Assembly (NCBI GenBank): GCA_964445305.1 | Contig: CAYUKK010000213.1 | Coordinates: 1-57,264, forward strand | DNA: 57,264 nucleotides | Direction of reading: 5' to 3' | From: CAYUKK01 sp964445305 | Lineage (GTDB): Bacteria; Acidobacteriota; Aminicenantia; Aminicenantales; UBA8522 | Shown: in pieces, positions 25,776 to 34,006 of the stretch | Layout: every line of letters begins with the position of its first letter | How positions within the stretch are numbered: the first letter of the stretch is position 1 | Program-made: the position numbers and the translations under genes | Notes under the pieces: generated by a model | Seen by the model: the letters and a program-made list of their open reading frames with translations, nothing else | Database searches by the model: none | What the model was told of the DNA's origin: nothing

Positions 25776-27704
25776 CTATTTTACCTTGGCGCCGGCGGGA
25801 ACATCCCGGTCGAAGAAAGGGATAATTGCCTTCCCGCCAACTTCGGCAGCCAGAAGCATCGCCTGGGATTCGATACCCCGGATGACAGCTGGCTTGAGGT
25901 TGACAATGACGACGAGCTTCTTCCCGATGAGCTCCTCCGGGCTATAGGTGTCGGCCACCCCAGCTACCATCGTCCTTTTTTCGGCACCGATATCGACCTC
26001 GATCTTGAGGAGCTTGTCCGTGCCGGGGACGCGCTCGGCACGGAGGACCTCTCCCACCCGGAGGTCCATCCTCTTGAATTCGTCAAAGCTAATGGCATCC
26101 ATTTTTTCCTCCTTTTTGCCCGGTGTCTCTTCTTCTCTTAGGAACTCTTCGAGAACCACTCTCGGGAAAAGGGGCTTCAAACCCTTCGGAATCTTGAGGC
26201 CTGGCTTGAGGCCATCGAATCGCAAGTCGGCGAAACGTGTTTCCTCGAGCGACTCCCGCCCGCCGAGCATCTCCCAGACCTTCTGGCTTGACTCGGGAAT
26301 GACGGGGTAGAGAAGGTAGGCCACGCCCCGTATGGCCGCCGCTGCCTGGTAGAGTATCCTGGCCAATCGAGGCCGGGAGCCTTGATCGCGAGCCAGCTTC
26401 CATGGCTCGTTCTCGGCCAGGTATTTATTGACCGAATTGATGTAAACCCAGATTTCTTCCAGGGCCCGACTGATTGCGTAGTCCTCGAAGTGCTCAGCTA
26501 CTCTTTCCCGGAGGGATTCGAATTCCTGCCGGATTTTCCTGTCGTTTTCTTTTTCTTCTTCGCCCTGTTCGATCACCCCACCAAAGTTGCCAACGATCAT
26601 GGTCATGGTCCGATGGACGAGATTGCCCAGGTCGTTGGCCAAATCAGAGTTGACCCGGTGGAGGAACCCTTCATGGGAGAAGTTTCCATCAAGACCGATC
26701 GGGATTTCGCGGAGAAGGAAGTAGCGCAGAGGGTCGGCGCCGAACGTTTTCAGGATAACGTGGGGGTCGAGGACATTGCCCTTGGATTTCGACATCTTCG
26801 TCTCATCACGGAGCCACCAGCCATGACCGAAAACCGTTTTGGGGAGAGGAAATCCTGCCGCCATGAGGAAAGCAGGCCAGAAGATGGCGTGGAAGCGGAG
26901 GATGTCTTTGCCGATGAGGTGGATGGTCGCCGGCCAGAACTTCTCGAAGCGTGCCAAGTCCCAATCATAGCCGATGCCTGTCAGATAGTTGTGGAGGGCA
27001 TCGAACCAGACATAAATGGTGTGCTCGGGGTCGTCGGGCACGGGGATGCCCCATTTGACGGTCGTCCGCGTGATGCTCAAGTCCTTAAGACCCTGCCGGA
27101 CGAAGCTGACGACTTCGTTCATCCGGCTGGCCGGCCTGACGAAGCTCGGGTTTTTCTGGTAGAAATCGAGCAGGGGTTGCTCGTAGCGGGAGAGACGGAA
27201 GAAGTAGCATTCTTCGGCCACGAGGATGGCTTTCTTGCCACAGTCGGGGCATGTTTTCGAGCCGTCAGGCTCAAGGGGAACCTCGTCAGCGAGAAAATTC
27301 TCGTCCGAAACACAGTACCATCCCTGGTAAACTCCCTTGTAGATATCACCTTTTTCCTTGAGCCTGAGGAAGATTTTCTGAACGCTGCGCTCGTGGACGG
27401 GTTCGGTCGTGCGGATAAAAAAATCGTAGGAGATGTTGAGGGCTTGCCAGAGGTCCTTGAAGCGGCCGACCACGCTATCGGCCAGTTCCCACGGCTGGAG
27501 TCCCTTCTCCTGGGCTGCTCTTTCTATTTTTTGGCCATGCTCGTCTGTACCGGTGAGGAAAAAGACTTCTTTCCCGCGGAGCCGGTTGAAACGGGCCAGA
27601 GCGTCAGCAATGATGGTCGTATATGCATGGCCGATATGGGGAACATCGTTGACATAGTAGATGGGTGTTGTGACGTAAAAAGTTGGCTTAGACTTCCTTG
27701 CCAC
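25776..27704 (-). CDS. metG: methionyl-tRNA synthetase
   Basis: Charges tRNA-Met in the cytoplasm. The 642-residue class-I enzyme has the HIGH-type signature VNDVPHIGHAYTTI, a single-knuckle zinc insert (CPDCGK), and KMSKS in DETKMSKSKGN. A C-terminal tRNA-binding (EMAP-like) domain starts DLRVGEVLRAERVPGTDKLLKIEVDIG. GTG 27704 is preceded by AGGAGG with good spacing and overlaps the end of folE by 17 bases, so the two genes are co-transcribed. Confidence 0.97.
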   Translation of the reverse strand: MARKSKPTFYVTTPIYYVNDVPHIGHAYTTIIADALARFNRLRGKEVFFLTGTDEHGQKIERAAQEKGLQPWELADSVVGRFKDLWQALNISYDFFIRTTEPVHERSVQKIFLRLKEKGDIYKGVYQGWYCVSDENFLADEVPLEPDGSKTCPDCGKKAILVAEECYFFRLSRYEQPLLDFYQKNPSFVRPASRMNEVVSFVRQGLKDLSITRTTVKWGIPVPDDPEHTIYVWFDALHNYLTGIGYDWDLARFEKFWPATIHLIGKDILRFHAIFWPAFLMAAGFPLPKTVFGHGWWLRDETKMSKSKGNVLDPHVILKTFGADPLRYFLLREIPIGLDGNFSHEGFLHRVNSDLANDLGNLVHRTMTMIVGNFGGVIEQGEEEKENDRKIRQEFESLRERVAEHFEDYAISRALEEIWVYINSVNKYLAENEPWKLARDQGSRPRLARILYQAAAAIRGVAYLLYPVIPESSQKVWEMLGGRESLEETRFADLRFDGLKPGLKIPKGLKPLFPRVVLEEFLREEETPGKKEEKMDAISFDEFKRMDLRVGEVLRAERVPGTDKLLKIEVDIGAEKRTMVAGVADTYSPEELIGKKLVVIVNLKPAVIRGIESQAMLLAAEVGGKAIIPFFDRDVPAGAKVK

Positions 27705-28269
27705 TCGATAAACCTCCTCGCATGAACATCATGGCCTCGGCTCGTGTTGGACTATGGGTCCGGAAGGAGCCACGGACGGCCGAGGTGACGGTCACCGACT
27801 TGGGCTTTTTAGGCCCGCGCATGGACATGCACATGTGCTCGGCTTCGATGACGACCATCACGCCGAGGGGCTTGAGGTGTTCGTCGAGGAGGTCAGCGAT
27901 CTGCTTGGTCAGGCGCTCCTGGACCTGAAGCCGGCGCGACAGGCAATCGACGACTCTGGCAATCTTGGACAGCCCGACGATCCTCCCTCCCCGCGGAATG
28001 TAGGCGACATGGGCGACGCCGGCGAAGGGCAAAAGATGATGCTCGCACATGGAATAAAGGGGAATGTTCTTGATGAGAACCATCTCGTCGTGTTTTTCCT
28101 CTTGGATCACCCGGAGATGCTTGGCCGCGTTTTCTTTCGCCCCGCCCAGGATTTCCCGGAACATGCGGGCGACGCGCCGGGGAGTATCTCGCAAACCCGG
28201 CCTGGCCGGGTCCTCGTCAACTCCCTCCAGGACGAGCCGAATCCCTTTCTCAATTTTTTTCAGGTCCAT
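27688..28269 (-). CDS. folE: GTP cyclohydrolase I
   Basis: Converts GTP to 7,8-dihydroneopterin triphosphate, the entry to folate and related pterins. The 193-residue protein shows the zinc- and substrate-binding SMCEHHLLPFAGVAHVAYIP, GLSKIARVVDCLSRRLQVQERLT and EAEHMCMSMRG with the second Cys ligand. ATG 28269 or the adjoining GTG 28272 may start it; GGAAGG precedes both. Confidence 0.96.
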   Translation of the reverse strand: MDLKKIEKGIRLVLEGVDEDPARPGLRDTPRRVARMFREILGGAKENAAKHLRVIQEEKHDEMVLIKNIPLYSMCEHHLLPFAGVAHVAYIPRGGRIVGLSKIARVVDCLSRRLQVQERLTKQIADLLDEHLKPLGVMVVIEAEHMCMSMRGPKKPKSVTVTSAVRGSFRTHSPTRAEAMMFMRGGLSSGKEV

Positions 28270-28290
28270 CACTTTTTCCTTCCAGCGACG

Positions 28291-29475
28291 TCAGGACTTT
28301 TTCTGTCTTTTCCTCGAGTACTCACTGAGCGCCATCTGACTGATCACCTTGACCGGAATCTTCTTCTTTCGGGCGGCCTCCAGACAATCGCTGAATTCCG
28401 GCTGGACATTGATTTCTTCTCCACGGAGAGTGGCCACTTTGATGCCAATCTTCTCTCCCTGCACATGGACTTTCTCTACCTTCCTGGAGAGGACCCTTCT
28501 TTCGACAGGGAATATCCGGACGCCGATGGAGCTCGTTTCTCTGAAAATGGCCTCGACGAGCTCATCTATTTTACCAGCATCCGCAAGAAGGGTCAATTTA
28601 CTGCCCGGCCGGCCTTTTTTCATGACCACCGGCGCGAGGTCAACGTCGAGAGCTCCGCTCTCCAGAGCCACTTCAGCAAAATGGGCCAGCAACTGGGGAG
28701 TGGCATCGTCCAGGTTGGTTTCGATTTGGAAAATTTTTTTCCGGGCGTTGAATTCTCTCTCCTCGCCATAGAATATTCTCAGAATATTGGGAAAGCCGTC
28801 GAAATCCTTTGTTCCCGCTCCATAGCCAATTTTCTCGTAGGCCATTTCAGGAAAGGGGATGAACTTTACTGCCCAGGTGGCCACGATGGCTGCGCCCGTT
28901 GGAGTCACGAGCTCCTCATCTGCCATGGCCGAATAGACGGGGACGTGTTTGAGGATTTCGGCCACGGCCGGCGGGGGAACAGGCAAGAGGCCGTGGCTTG
29001 TCTTGACCCAGCCCCTTCCCACATTGAGGGGGGAGGAGTAAACGCGGCTGACGCCAAGCTCCTCGGCCAGATAACAACATCCAAGGACATCGACAAGAGC
29101 GTCGTCTGCACCGGCTTCATGGAGATGAGCTTCTTCGAACGGATGGCCATGCACTCGAGCTTCAGCAGTGAAAAGGGTCTTGAACACGGCCAGAGCATTG
29201 TTCTTAACCCCCTTTGAAAACGAGCTCCCCTGAATGAGCGCTTCGACATCTTTGAAGCGGCGGGGGTGACGGCGCTTCAACGGCCGAACTTTAACGTCAA
29301 CTTTAAGGCTGCGCAACCCGCACCGCTTGGTTTCGTGAACTTCAACCGTGACGGGAAGTTTCAGGGTGGCGATTTTCTCTTTGAACCGGGTTATTGGAAA
29401 TCCCAAATCAAGGAGAGCGCCAAGAATCATATCGCCGCTCAGCCCGGCGCTTGCTTCCAAAAAAATGAACTTCAC
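28291..29475 (-). CDS. larC: LarC-type nickel insertion protein (pyridinium-3,5-bisthiocarboxylic acid mononucleotide nickel chelatase)
   Basis: LarC inserts nickel into the NPN cofactor used by lactate racemase LarA and relatives. The 394-residue frame reads MKFIFLEASAGLSGDMILGALLDLG, HLHEAGADDALVDVLG, VNVGRG-like PLNVGRGWVKTSHG and ETNLDDATPQLLAHF, so both LarC halves are in one continuous ORF. GTG 29475 is preferred: AAGGTGAGAG precedes it and homology begins there. The open frame continues upstream only as overlap with sir2. No larA, larB or larE is in the window. Confidence 0.9.
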   Translation of the reverse strand: MKFIFLEASAGLSGDMILGALLDLGFPITRFKEKIATLKLPVTVEVHETKRCGLRSLKVDVKVRPLKRRHPRRFKDVEALIQGSSFSKGVKNNALAVFKTLFTAEARVHGHPFEEAHLHEAGADDALVDVLGCCYLAEELGVSRVYSSPLNVGRGWVKTSHGLLPVPPPAVAEILKHVPVYSAMADEELVTPTGAAIVATWAVKFIPFPEMAYEKIGYGAGTKDFDGFPNILRIFYGEEREFNARKKIFQIETNLDDATPQLLAHFAEVALESGALDVDLAPVVMKKGRPGSKLTLLADAGKIDELVEAIFRETSSIGVRIFPVERRVLSRKVEKVHVQGEKIGIKVATLRGEEINVQPEFSDCLEAARKKKIPVKVISQMALSEYSRKRQKKS

Positions 29476-29494
29476 TCTCTCACCTTCATTTTTT

Positions 29495-30241
29495 TCAAGC
29501 GTTCTCTCGAAGCGCCGCATCCAGGGCGGGAAGAACTTCTCCTGCTTTCCCCCGGAAGGAGTACTGGGCAGTGGAAGAAAGGGGCGTATGGTCGGGGTTG
29601 ATTTCGACAATGGTCGCCCCCGCTTCGGCGGCGACAAGAGGGAGGGAGGCAGCCGGGTAAACATAGGCGGATGTGCCGATGACGAACATGACCTCAGCCG
29701 CCGAGCTGGCGACATAAGCTTTCTCCAGGACATCCTGGGGAAGGGCTTCCCCGAACCAGACGACGTTAGGCCGGAGCAGACCGCCGCAAGAAGGGCAATG
29801 CGGTGGGATGGACACAAGAGGCGATTCGAGATGGTCGAAGATTGTCCCCTCCTCAGTGCAACGGACCTGCCAGATATTGCCATGGAGCTCGAGAATATTC
29901 TTAGAGCCAGCGCGGCGATGTAACCCATCAACATTCTGGGTGATGAGGACGAAAAAAGGGAATTCCTCTTCCCAGCGGGCGAGAACGAGATGGCCTGGGT
30001 TGGGGTCCTTTTGAGCGATGATCGTTCGGCGCCAGTCGTACCATTCCCAAACAAGCTCGGGGTGGCGATGGAAAGCTTCAGGCGTGGCCAGTTCTTCGGC
30101 TCGGAACTGCTTCCACAGGCCATCCTGACCGCGGAAGGTGGGAATCCCGGATTCGGCTGAAATACCGGCTCCCGTGAGAATGGCCAGCCGCGGCTTCAAC
30201 CGCAAGAGGGCGGCCACTTCTTTGAGCTCTTGGTCTTCCAT
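29495..30241 (-). CDS. cobB: Sir2-family NAD-dependent protein deacylase
   Basis: Removes acyl groups from lysines using NAD. The 248-residue enzyme shows LTGAGISAESGIPTFRG, LITQNVDGLHRRAGS, the catalytic His in ILELHGNIW and PNVVWFGEALP. The zinc site is irregular: the first knuckle reads RCTEEG with one Cys, while the second keeps CPSC. ATG 30241 (MEDQELKEVAALLRL) fits the family start, although no clear ribosome site precedes it and in-frame ATGs at 30262 and 30268 exist. First gene of the sir2-larC-folE-metG operon. Confidence 0.9.
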   Translation of the reverse strand: MEDQELKEVAALLRLKPRLAILTGAGISAESGIPTFRGQDGLWKQFRAEELATPEAFHRHPELVWEWYDWRRTIIAQKDPNPGHLVLARWEEEFPFFVLITQNVDGLHRRAGSKNILELHGNIWQVRCTEEGTIFDHLESPLVSIPPHCPSCGGLLRPNVVWFGEALPQDVLEKAYVASSAAEVMFVIGTSAYVYPAASLPLVAAEAGATIVEINPDHTPLSSTAQYSFRGKAGEVLPALDAALRENA

Positions 30242-30324
30242 TACCAGACAAAGGACGCCCATTAGCATACCCCAAAGGGAGAACCACTTCAAGTAAGCAT
30301 CGAGACCAAAGTTTGCCGATAGCG

Positions 30325-30368
30325 AATTATCATCAAGCAAAAGTGCTTGCTCTTGTAACAAATTATCA
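30325..30368. repeat. 8-bp direct repeat flanking a small hairpin
   Basis: AATTATCA occurs at 30325-30332 and again at 30361-30368. Between them CAAGCA (30334-30339) and TGCTTG (30344-30349) can form a six-pair hairpin. The unit is AT-rich and abuts the GC-rich structured element that follows. It may be an operator or a remnant of an insertion; nothing more can be said. Confidence 0.35.
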
Positions 30369-30394
30369 CGATAGCCAGTGCACCGGAGGGGTGG

Positions 30395-30606
30395 CGTGGT
30401 TCGGGGACTCCCCGCCGACCCGAGCGTTTGATGCCATGGGGAACAGGCGAGGGGTTGGGGTGAGAAAGCCCGTCGAAGCCTGAGCGGGCATGGTTTCTCG
30501 AGCGGAGCGAGAGAAGAGCGAAGGCTGAGTCGGAGCGAGTTTCCTCGCTGGGGAAACGAGCGGGCTTCGCAATCCCAACCCCGAGCCTGGCCGGGGGTGA
30601 ACCACG
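30395..30606. other. large self-complementary element, candidate structured RNA or palindromic repeat
   Basis: Within the 470-base gene-free gap 30242-30711, nested complementary blocks occur: CGTGGTTC 30395-30402 with GAACCACG 30599-30606; GGGGTTGGG 30451-30459 with CCCAACCCC 30574-30582; AAGCCCG 30466-30472 with CGGGCTT 30561-30567. Inside these lie AGCCT 30477-30481 with AGGCT 30522-30526 (enclosing TCTCG 30496-30500 with CGAGA 30508-30512) and GTTTCC 30539-30544 with GGAAAC 30552-30557. This gives a long arm ending in a three-way junction. Frames open across it but look non-coding. I could not match it to RNase P, tmRNA, SRP or 6S RNA. Strand is undecided. Confidence 0.5.
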
Positions 30607-30658
30607 ACAGGACCCGTCACGTGTTTCCATGAGCAATTTCGGGGATTTGGGGCGAAGC

Positions 30659-30687
30659 TTGACTTGCCTGGACATAAATTATATATC
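30659..30687 (+). promoter_or_regulatory. promoter for mtnP-pfkB
   Basis: TTGACT (30659-30664), 17 bases, then TATATC (30682-30687). Transcription would start near 30694, 18 bases before the mtnP ATG. The AGGAAGG ribosome site lies in that short leader. Confidence 0.65.
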
Positions 30688-30711
30688 AAAGGTCTCCTTT
30701 AGAGAGGAAGG

Positions 30712-31605
30712 ATGAATTCGAAAAAAAGTGGTAATTTGCCCCAGGCAGACGTCGGGATTCTTGGTGGCACGGGGCTTTACGAAATCGAAGGCATAGAAGG
30801 GGTTGAGGAATGCGCTCTCGAGACTCCTTTCGGCCAGCCTTCCGACGCCTATTTTATCGGCCGTCTCGAAGGGAAGAAGGTAGCTTTCTTAAACCGTCAT
30901 GGCCGTGGCCATCGCTTTCTCCCTTCGGACATCAATTTCCGAGCCAATATCTTCGGTTTCAAGATGCTCGGCGTTGAACGCGTCATCTCGGTCAACTCCT
31001 GTGGTTCTCTCAAGGAAGAAATACGCCCCCGGGACATCGTCCTGGCCGACCAATTCTTCGATAGAACCAAACGGAGTAACACCTTTTTCGGGGGTGGCAT
31101 CGCCGCCCACATCAGTTTTGCTCAACCCGTCTGCCCGAAGCTCTTGGAGAGCCTCTACGCTGCCGGAAAAGAGCTCGGCTTGAGGGTGCACCGCGGCGGC
31201 ACCTATCTCTGCATCGAGGGTCCTGCCTTCTCGACAAAAGCGGAATCTCGCATCTACCGCCTTTGGGGTTGTGACGTCATCGGGATGACGAGTGCGACCG
31301 AGGCCAAGCTCTGCCGGGAAGCGGAGATTTGCTACGCGACGATGAACCTGGTCACTGACTATGATGTCTGGCACGAAGAGGAAGAATCCGTCTCCGTCGA
31401 GCTCATCCTGGAAAACCTCAGACTCAACATCGAGCACGCCAAGGCTATCATCAAGAAAACAATCGCCAGCCTGCCCACTTCCCGCAGCGACGAGTGCGGG
31501 TGCGGCCGGGCACTCGAGAATACGATCGTCACCCGGGAGGCGCTCATTCCACCAGAACTCAAGCAAAAGCTTCGTCCTATCATCGCCAAGTATCTTAAGG
31601 AGTGA
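30712..31605 (+). CDS. mtnP: S-methyl-5'-thioadenosine phosphorylase
   Basis: Phosphorolyses methylthioadenosine, the by-product of polyamine synthesis and radical SAM chemistry, to adenine and methylthioribose-1-phosphate. The 297-residue protein shows GILGGTGLYEIEGI, the phosphate-binding NRHGRGHRFLPSDINFRANI, GTYLCIEGPAFSTKAESRIY, GMTSATEAKLCREAEICYATMNLVTDYDVW, all family landmarks. A Cys-rich segment (DECGCGRAL) lies near the C-terminus, as in other members. It is 15 bases upstream of the PfkB kinase gene. Confidence 0.95.
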   Translation: MNSKKSGNLPQADVGILGGTGLYEIEGIEGVEECALETPFGQPSDAYFIGRLEGKKVAFLNRHGRGHRFLPSDINFRANIFGFKMLGVERVISVNSCGSLKEEIRPRDIVLADQFFDRTKRSNTFFGGGIAAHISFAQPVCPKLLESLYAAGKELGLRVHRGGTYLCIEGPAFSTKAESRIYRLWGCDVIGMTSATEAKLCREAEICYATMNLVTDYDVWHEEEESVSVELILENLRLNIEHAKAIIKKTIASLPTSRSDECGCGRALENTIVTREALIPPELKQKLRPIIAKYLKE

Positions 31606-31620
31606 GGGCGAGCAAAGACC

Positions 31621-32520
31621 ATGAGCCTGGTCATCGTCGGCTCCCTGGCCTTCGATACGATCGAGACGCCCTTTGCCAGACGGGAGAGGGTCATCGGCGG
31701 CTCGGCAACTTACTGTGCTCTGGCGGCAAGCTTCTTCACTTCGCCTAAAATCGTCGGTGTTGTCGGTCGGGACTTTCCGCCGGCCATCCTTCGGTTTTTT
31801 AAGTCCCGACGAATTGACACCCAGGGGGTCGAGATTCGGCCGGGCAAAACCTTCTTCTGGGAGGGCCGTTATGGTTATGACCCCAACATGCGGGAAACGC
31901 TCAAAACAGAGCTCAACGTTTTTCAGGACTTCCAGCCTGAGCTGCCCCCTTCTTACCGGAGAGCGAACATCGTTTTTCTGGCCAACATCGACCCCGACCT
32001 TCAGGAGAGAATCCTTTCTCAAATCCAAAGTCCGGCCCTCGTGGCCATGGACACGATCAATTTCTGGATCGCTCACAAGCCCGACCCGCTCTGGCGGGTG
32101 ATGGGCCAGGTGGATATCTTTTTTGCGAACGAAGAGGAAATCAAGATGTTGACCCAGGAGACAAACCTCATCCGGGCGGGGAAGAAGGTGTTGGCCAAGG
32201 GGCCGCGGCTGGTCATCGTCAAGAAGGGGGAGCACGGTGCCCTCCTCCTCACTCGGGATTTTGTCTTCGGGGTGCTCGGCCATCCGTGCGAGGATGTCGT
32301 TGACCCGACCGGCGCAGGGGATAGCTTTGCCGGTGGCTTCCTCGGCTACCTTGACCGAGCGGGGAAGCTTTCTCGTTCAGAAATCCGTCGGGCGGCGGTC
32401 TACGGAAGCGTTCTCGCCTCTTTCGTCATCGAAGATTTCAGCATCGAGAGACTCAAAACGCTGCGGCGGAAGGATATTGAAGAGAGGTTCAACGAGTTTC
32501 GCCGCCTTGTTTCTTTTTAG
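31621..32520 (+). CDS. PfkB-family carbohydrate or nucleoside kinase
   Basis: A 299-residue ribokinase-fold kinase. It starts SLVIVGSLAFDTIETPF, keeps GGSATYCALAASFF, and has the catalytic DPTGAGDSFAGGFLGYL near residue 228. Substrate cannot be read from the motifs. Its link to mtnP suggests a role in purine or methylthioribose salvage (for instance adenosine or a pentose derivative), but that is inference. Ends 13 bases from the stop of the convergent trpB-like gene. Confidence 0.85.
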   Translation: MSLVIVGSLAFDTIETPFARRERVIGGSATYCALAASFFTSPKIVGVVGRDFPPAILRFFKSRRIDTQGVEIRPGKTFFWEGRYGYDPNMRETLKTELNVFQDFQPELPPSYRRANIVFLANIDPDLQERILSQIQSPALVAMDTINFWIAHKPDPLWRVMGQVDIFFANEEEIKMLTQETNLIRAGKKVLAKGPRLVIVKKGEHGALLLTRDFVFGVLGHPCEDVVDPTGAGDSFAGGFLGYLDRAGKLSRSEIRRAAVYGSVLASFVIEDFSIERLKTLRRKDIEERFNEFRRLVSF

Positions 32521-32532
32521 CTCCGCTGGAGT

Positions 32533-33870
32533 CTATTCGAGCCCCAAGATCGTTCGATAAGCGAAGATATCCAGAAAGCCATGGCCGCTGACGTTGAAGG
32601 CGATTACTTTTTTCTCGCCCGCCTCCCGACAGCGGATCGCTTCCTCGATGGCGCAGCAAACAGAGTAAGCGGATTCAGGCGCTGGCAGCCACCCTTCCGT
32701 TTCCATGAATAACCTGGCCATCTCGAAGACATGCTTTTCGTCGCCGGGATAGGCGACTGTCTCGACATACCCTTTGTTCCGCAATAGGCTAATGATGGGG
32801 GAGCAGCCATGATAGCGGAGCCCGTCGGCTTTGATCGGTTCCATATCCATCTTGTGGCCGAGGGTGTACATTTTGAGCATGGGCGTGATTTCCGCATAGT
32901 CGGCAAAATCATACTCGTATTTCCCCTGAAGGTTGGGAGCCACTTGGCTCTGGGCAGCAATGAACCTGATCTTTTTCCCCTTTCTCAGGACATCGCCGAC
33001 AAAGGGGAGGGCGAAGCCACCGAAATTGGAACCGCCGCCGAGGCAGGAGATGATGATGTCCGGGTAATCGTCGAAGAGTTCGAATTGTCTTTGCGCTTCC
33101 AGGCCGATGATCGTTTGATGCATGAGGACATGATTCAGGACTGAGCCCAGGCAGTAGGTAGCTTTGGGGTCTTTCTGGGAATCCTCCAGGCCCTCGGAAA
33201 TGGCGATGCCGAGGGACCCAACATGCTGGGGGTTCCTGTCGTAAAGAGCTCGGCCGCAATCCGTCACCGGACTCGGCGAAGCATGAACTTCCGCGCCCAG
33301 AAGTTTCATGAAAGAAAGCCGGTCTTTTTTCCAATTATAGACACTTCTTACCCAGAAGACCGTGCACTTCAAGCCTGTCACCGCGGCGGCATAAGCGAGC
33401 GCCGTTCCCCACTGGCCGGCTCCCGTTTCGGTGGTCACCCGTTCAAACCCCTGCTGCTTGGCGTACCAGCATTGCGCCAGCGCGGTGTTGACTTTGTGGC
33501 TCCCCGTCGGGCTGAAGAATTCGCTCTTATAATAGAGACGCGCCGGAGTGTCTAACTTTTTTTCCAGGTTTGTCGCCCGGAAAAGAGGCCTGGGCCGGCC
33601 AGCCTTGGCATAAAGGTCCATGATGCCCCCGGGGATATCGACCCATCTTTCGGTCGAGAATTCTTGATGGAGGCATTCTCCGATCATGAGGCGGGGGAGA
33701 TTCTGAAGGCGAGACGGGCCTTCCGCCGGGTCCTTCGGCGGCGGTAGAGGCTCGGGAAGGTCGGGCAGAATGTTATACCATTGGGTCGGGATTTCGTCGA
33801 ACTTCAGGTTGACCATGGTTCTGTTTCCGGCTGCCCCTGGGGAAGGAAAGCGCGATTTTTTCTGCGGCAT
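32533..33870 (-). CDS. TrpB2-type tryptophan synthase beta-like PLP enzyme
   Basis: Condenses indole (or a similar nucleophile) with serine. The 445-residue protein has the TrpB2-type N-terminus (IPTQWYNILPDLPEPLPPP), the PLP lysine in SPTGSHKVNTALAQ, ETGAGQWGTALAYAA, and the phosphate-binding CLGGGSNFGG. Length and the N-terminal extension mark TrpB2 rather than the TrpA-partnered TrpB1. No trpA or other trp gene is near. ATG 33870 follows AGGAG; an upstream in-frame start (33903) is less likely. Confidence 0.92.
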   Translation of the reverse strand: MPQKKSRFPSPGAAGNRTMVNLKFDEIPTQWYNILPDLPEPLPPPKDPAEGPSRLQNLPRLMIGECLHQEFSTERWVDIPGGIMDLYAKAGRPRPLFRATNLEKKLDTPARLYYKSEFFSPTGSHKVNTALAQCWYAKQQGFERVTTETGAGQWGTALAYAAAVTGLKCTVFWVRSVYNWKKDRLSFMKLLGAEVHASPSPVTDCGRALYDRNPQHVGSLGIAISEGLEDSQKDPKATYCLGSVLNHVLMHQTIIGLEAQRQFELFDDYPDIIISCLGGGSNFGGFALPFVGDVLRKGKKIRFIAAQSQVAPNLQGKYEYDFADYAEITPMLKMYTLGHKMDMEPIKADGLRYHGCSPIISLLRNKGYVETVAYPGDEKHVFEMARLFMETEGWLPAPESAYSVCCAIEEAIRCREAGEKKVIAFNVSGHGFLDIFAYRTILGLE

Positions 33871-33912
33871 GAATTCCTCATCTCCTTTTTTACGGTTTGT
33901 CAATCGAAAAAG

Positions 33913-33941
33913 CTTATATCATAAGAAAAAGAGGGGGTCAA
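33913..33941 (-). promoter_or_regulatory. promoter for the TrpB2-like gene
   Basis: On the minus strand, TTGACC (33936-33941), 17 bases, then TATAAG (33913-33918). This places the start of transcription near 33906, about 36 bases before ATG 33870, and separates the gene from the TRAP operon upstream. Confidence 0.7.
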
Positions 33942-34006
33942 TTTCAGGCCTAGGGCAAGGGCTATTCTTTCCAGGTTTTGAGGATCCGGTGGAAGACAGA
34001 TGAGGA

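Noticed and set aside
26382..27725. Open frame of 447 codons on the plus strand
   Set aside because: Antisense to metG, which has complete synthetase motifs; the frame has no domain or ribosome site.
29476..30123. N-terminal extension of the LarC frame by 216 codons
   Set aside because: It overlaps sir2 in another frame, lacks homology, and the LarC start is marked by GTG 29475 with a ribosome site.
30395..30606. Structured element as RNase P RNA, tmRNA, SRP RNA or 6S RNA
   Set aside because: The conserved signature stretches of these RNAs (for example the GAGGAAAGTCC region of RNase P or the GGAAG/AGCAG loop of SRP RNA) are not found on either strand.
30289..30689. Two overlapping minus-strand frames of 107 and 128 codons across the structured element
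   Set aside because: Arg/Ser/Pro-rich translations without domains, lying on complementary helices; more likely artefacts of a GC-rich non-coding element.
30889..32283. Open frame of 464 codons on the minus strand
   Set aside because: Antisense to both mtnP and the PfkB kinase gene; crossing two real genes shows it is a coding shadow.
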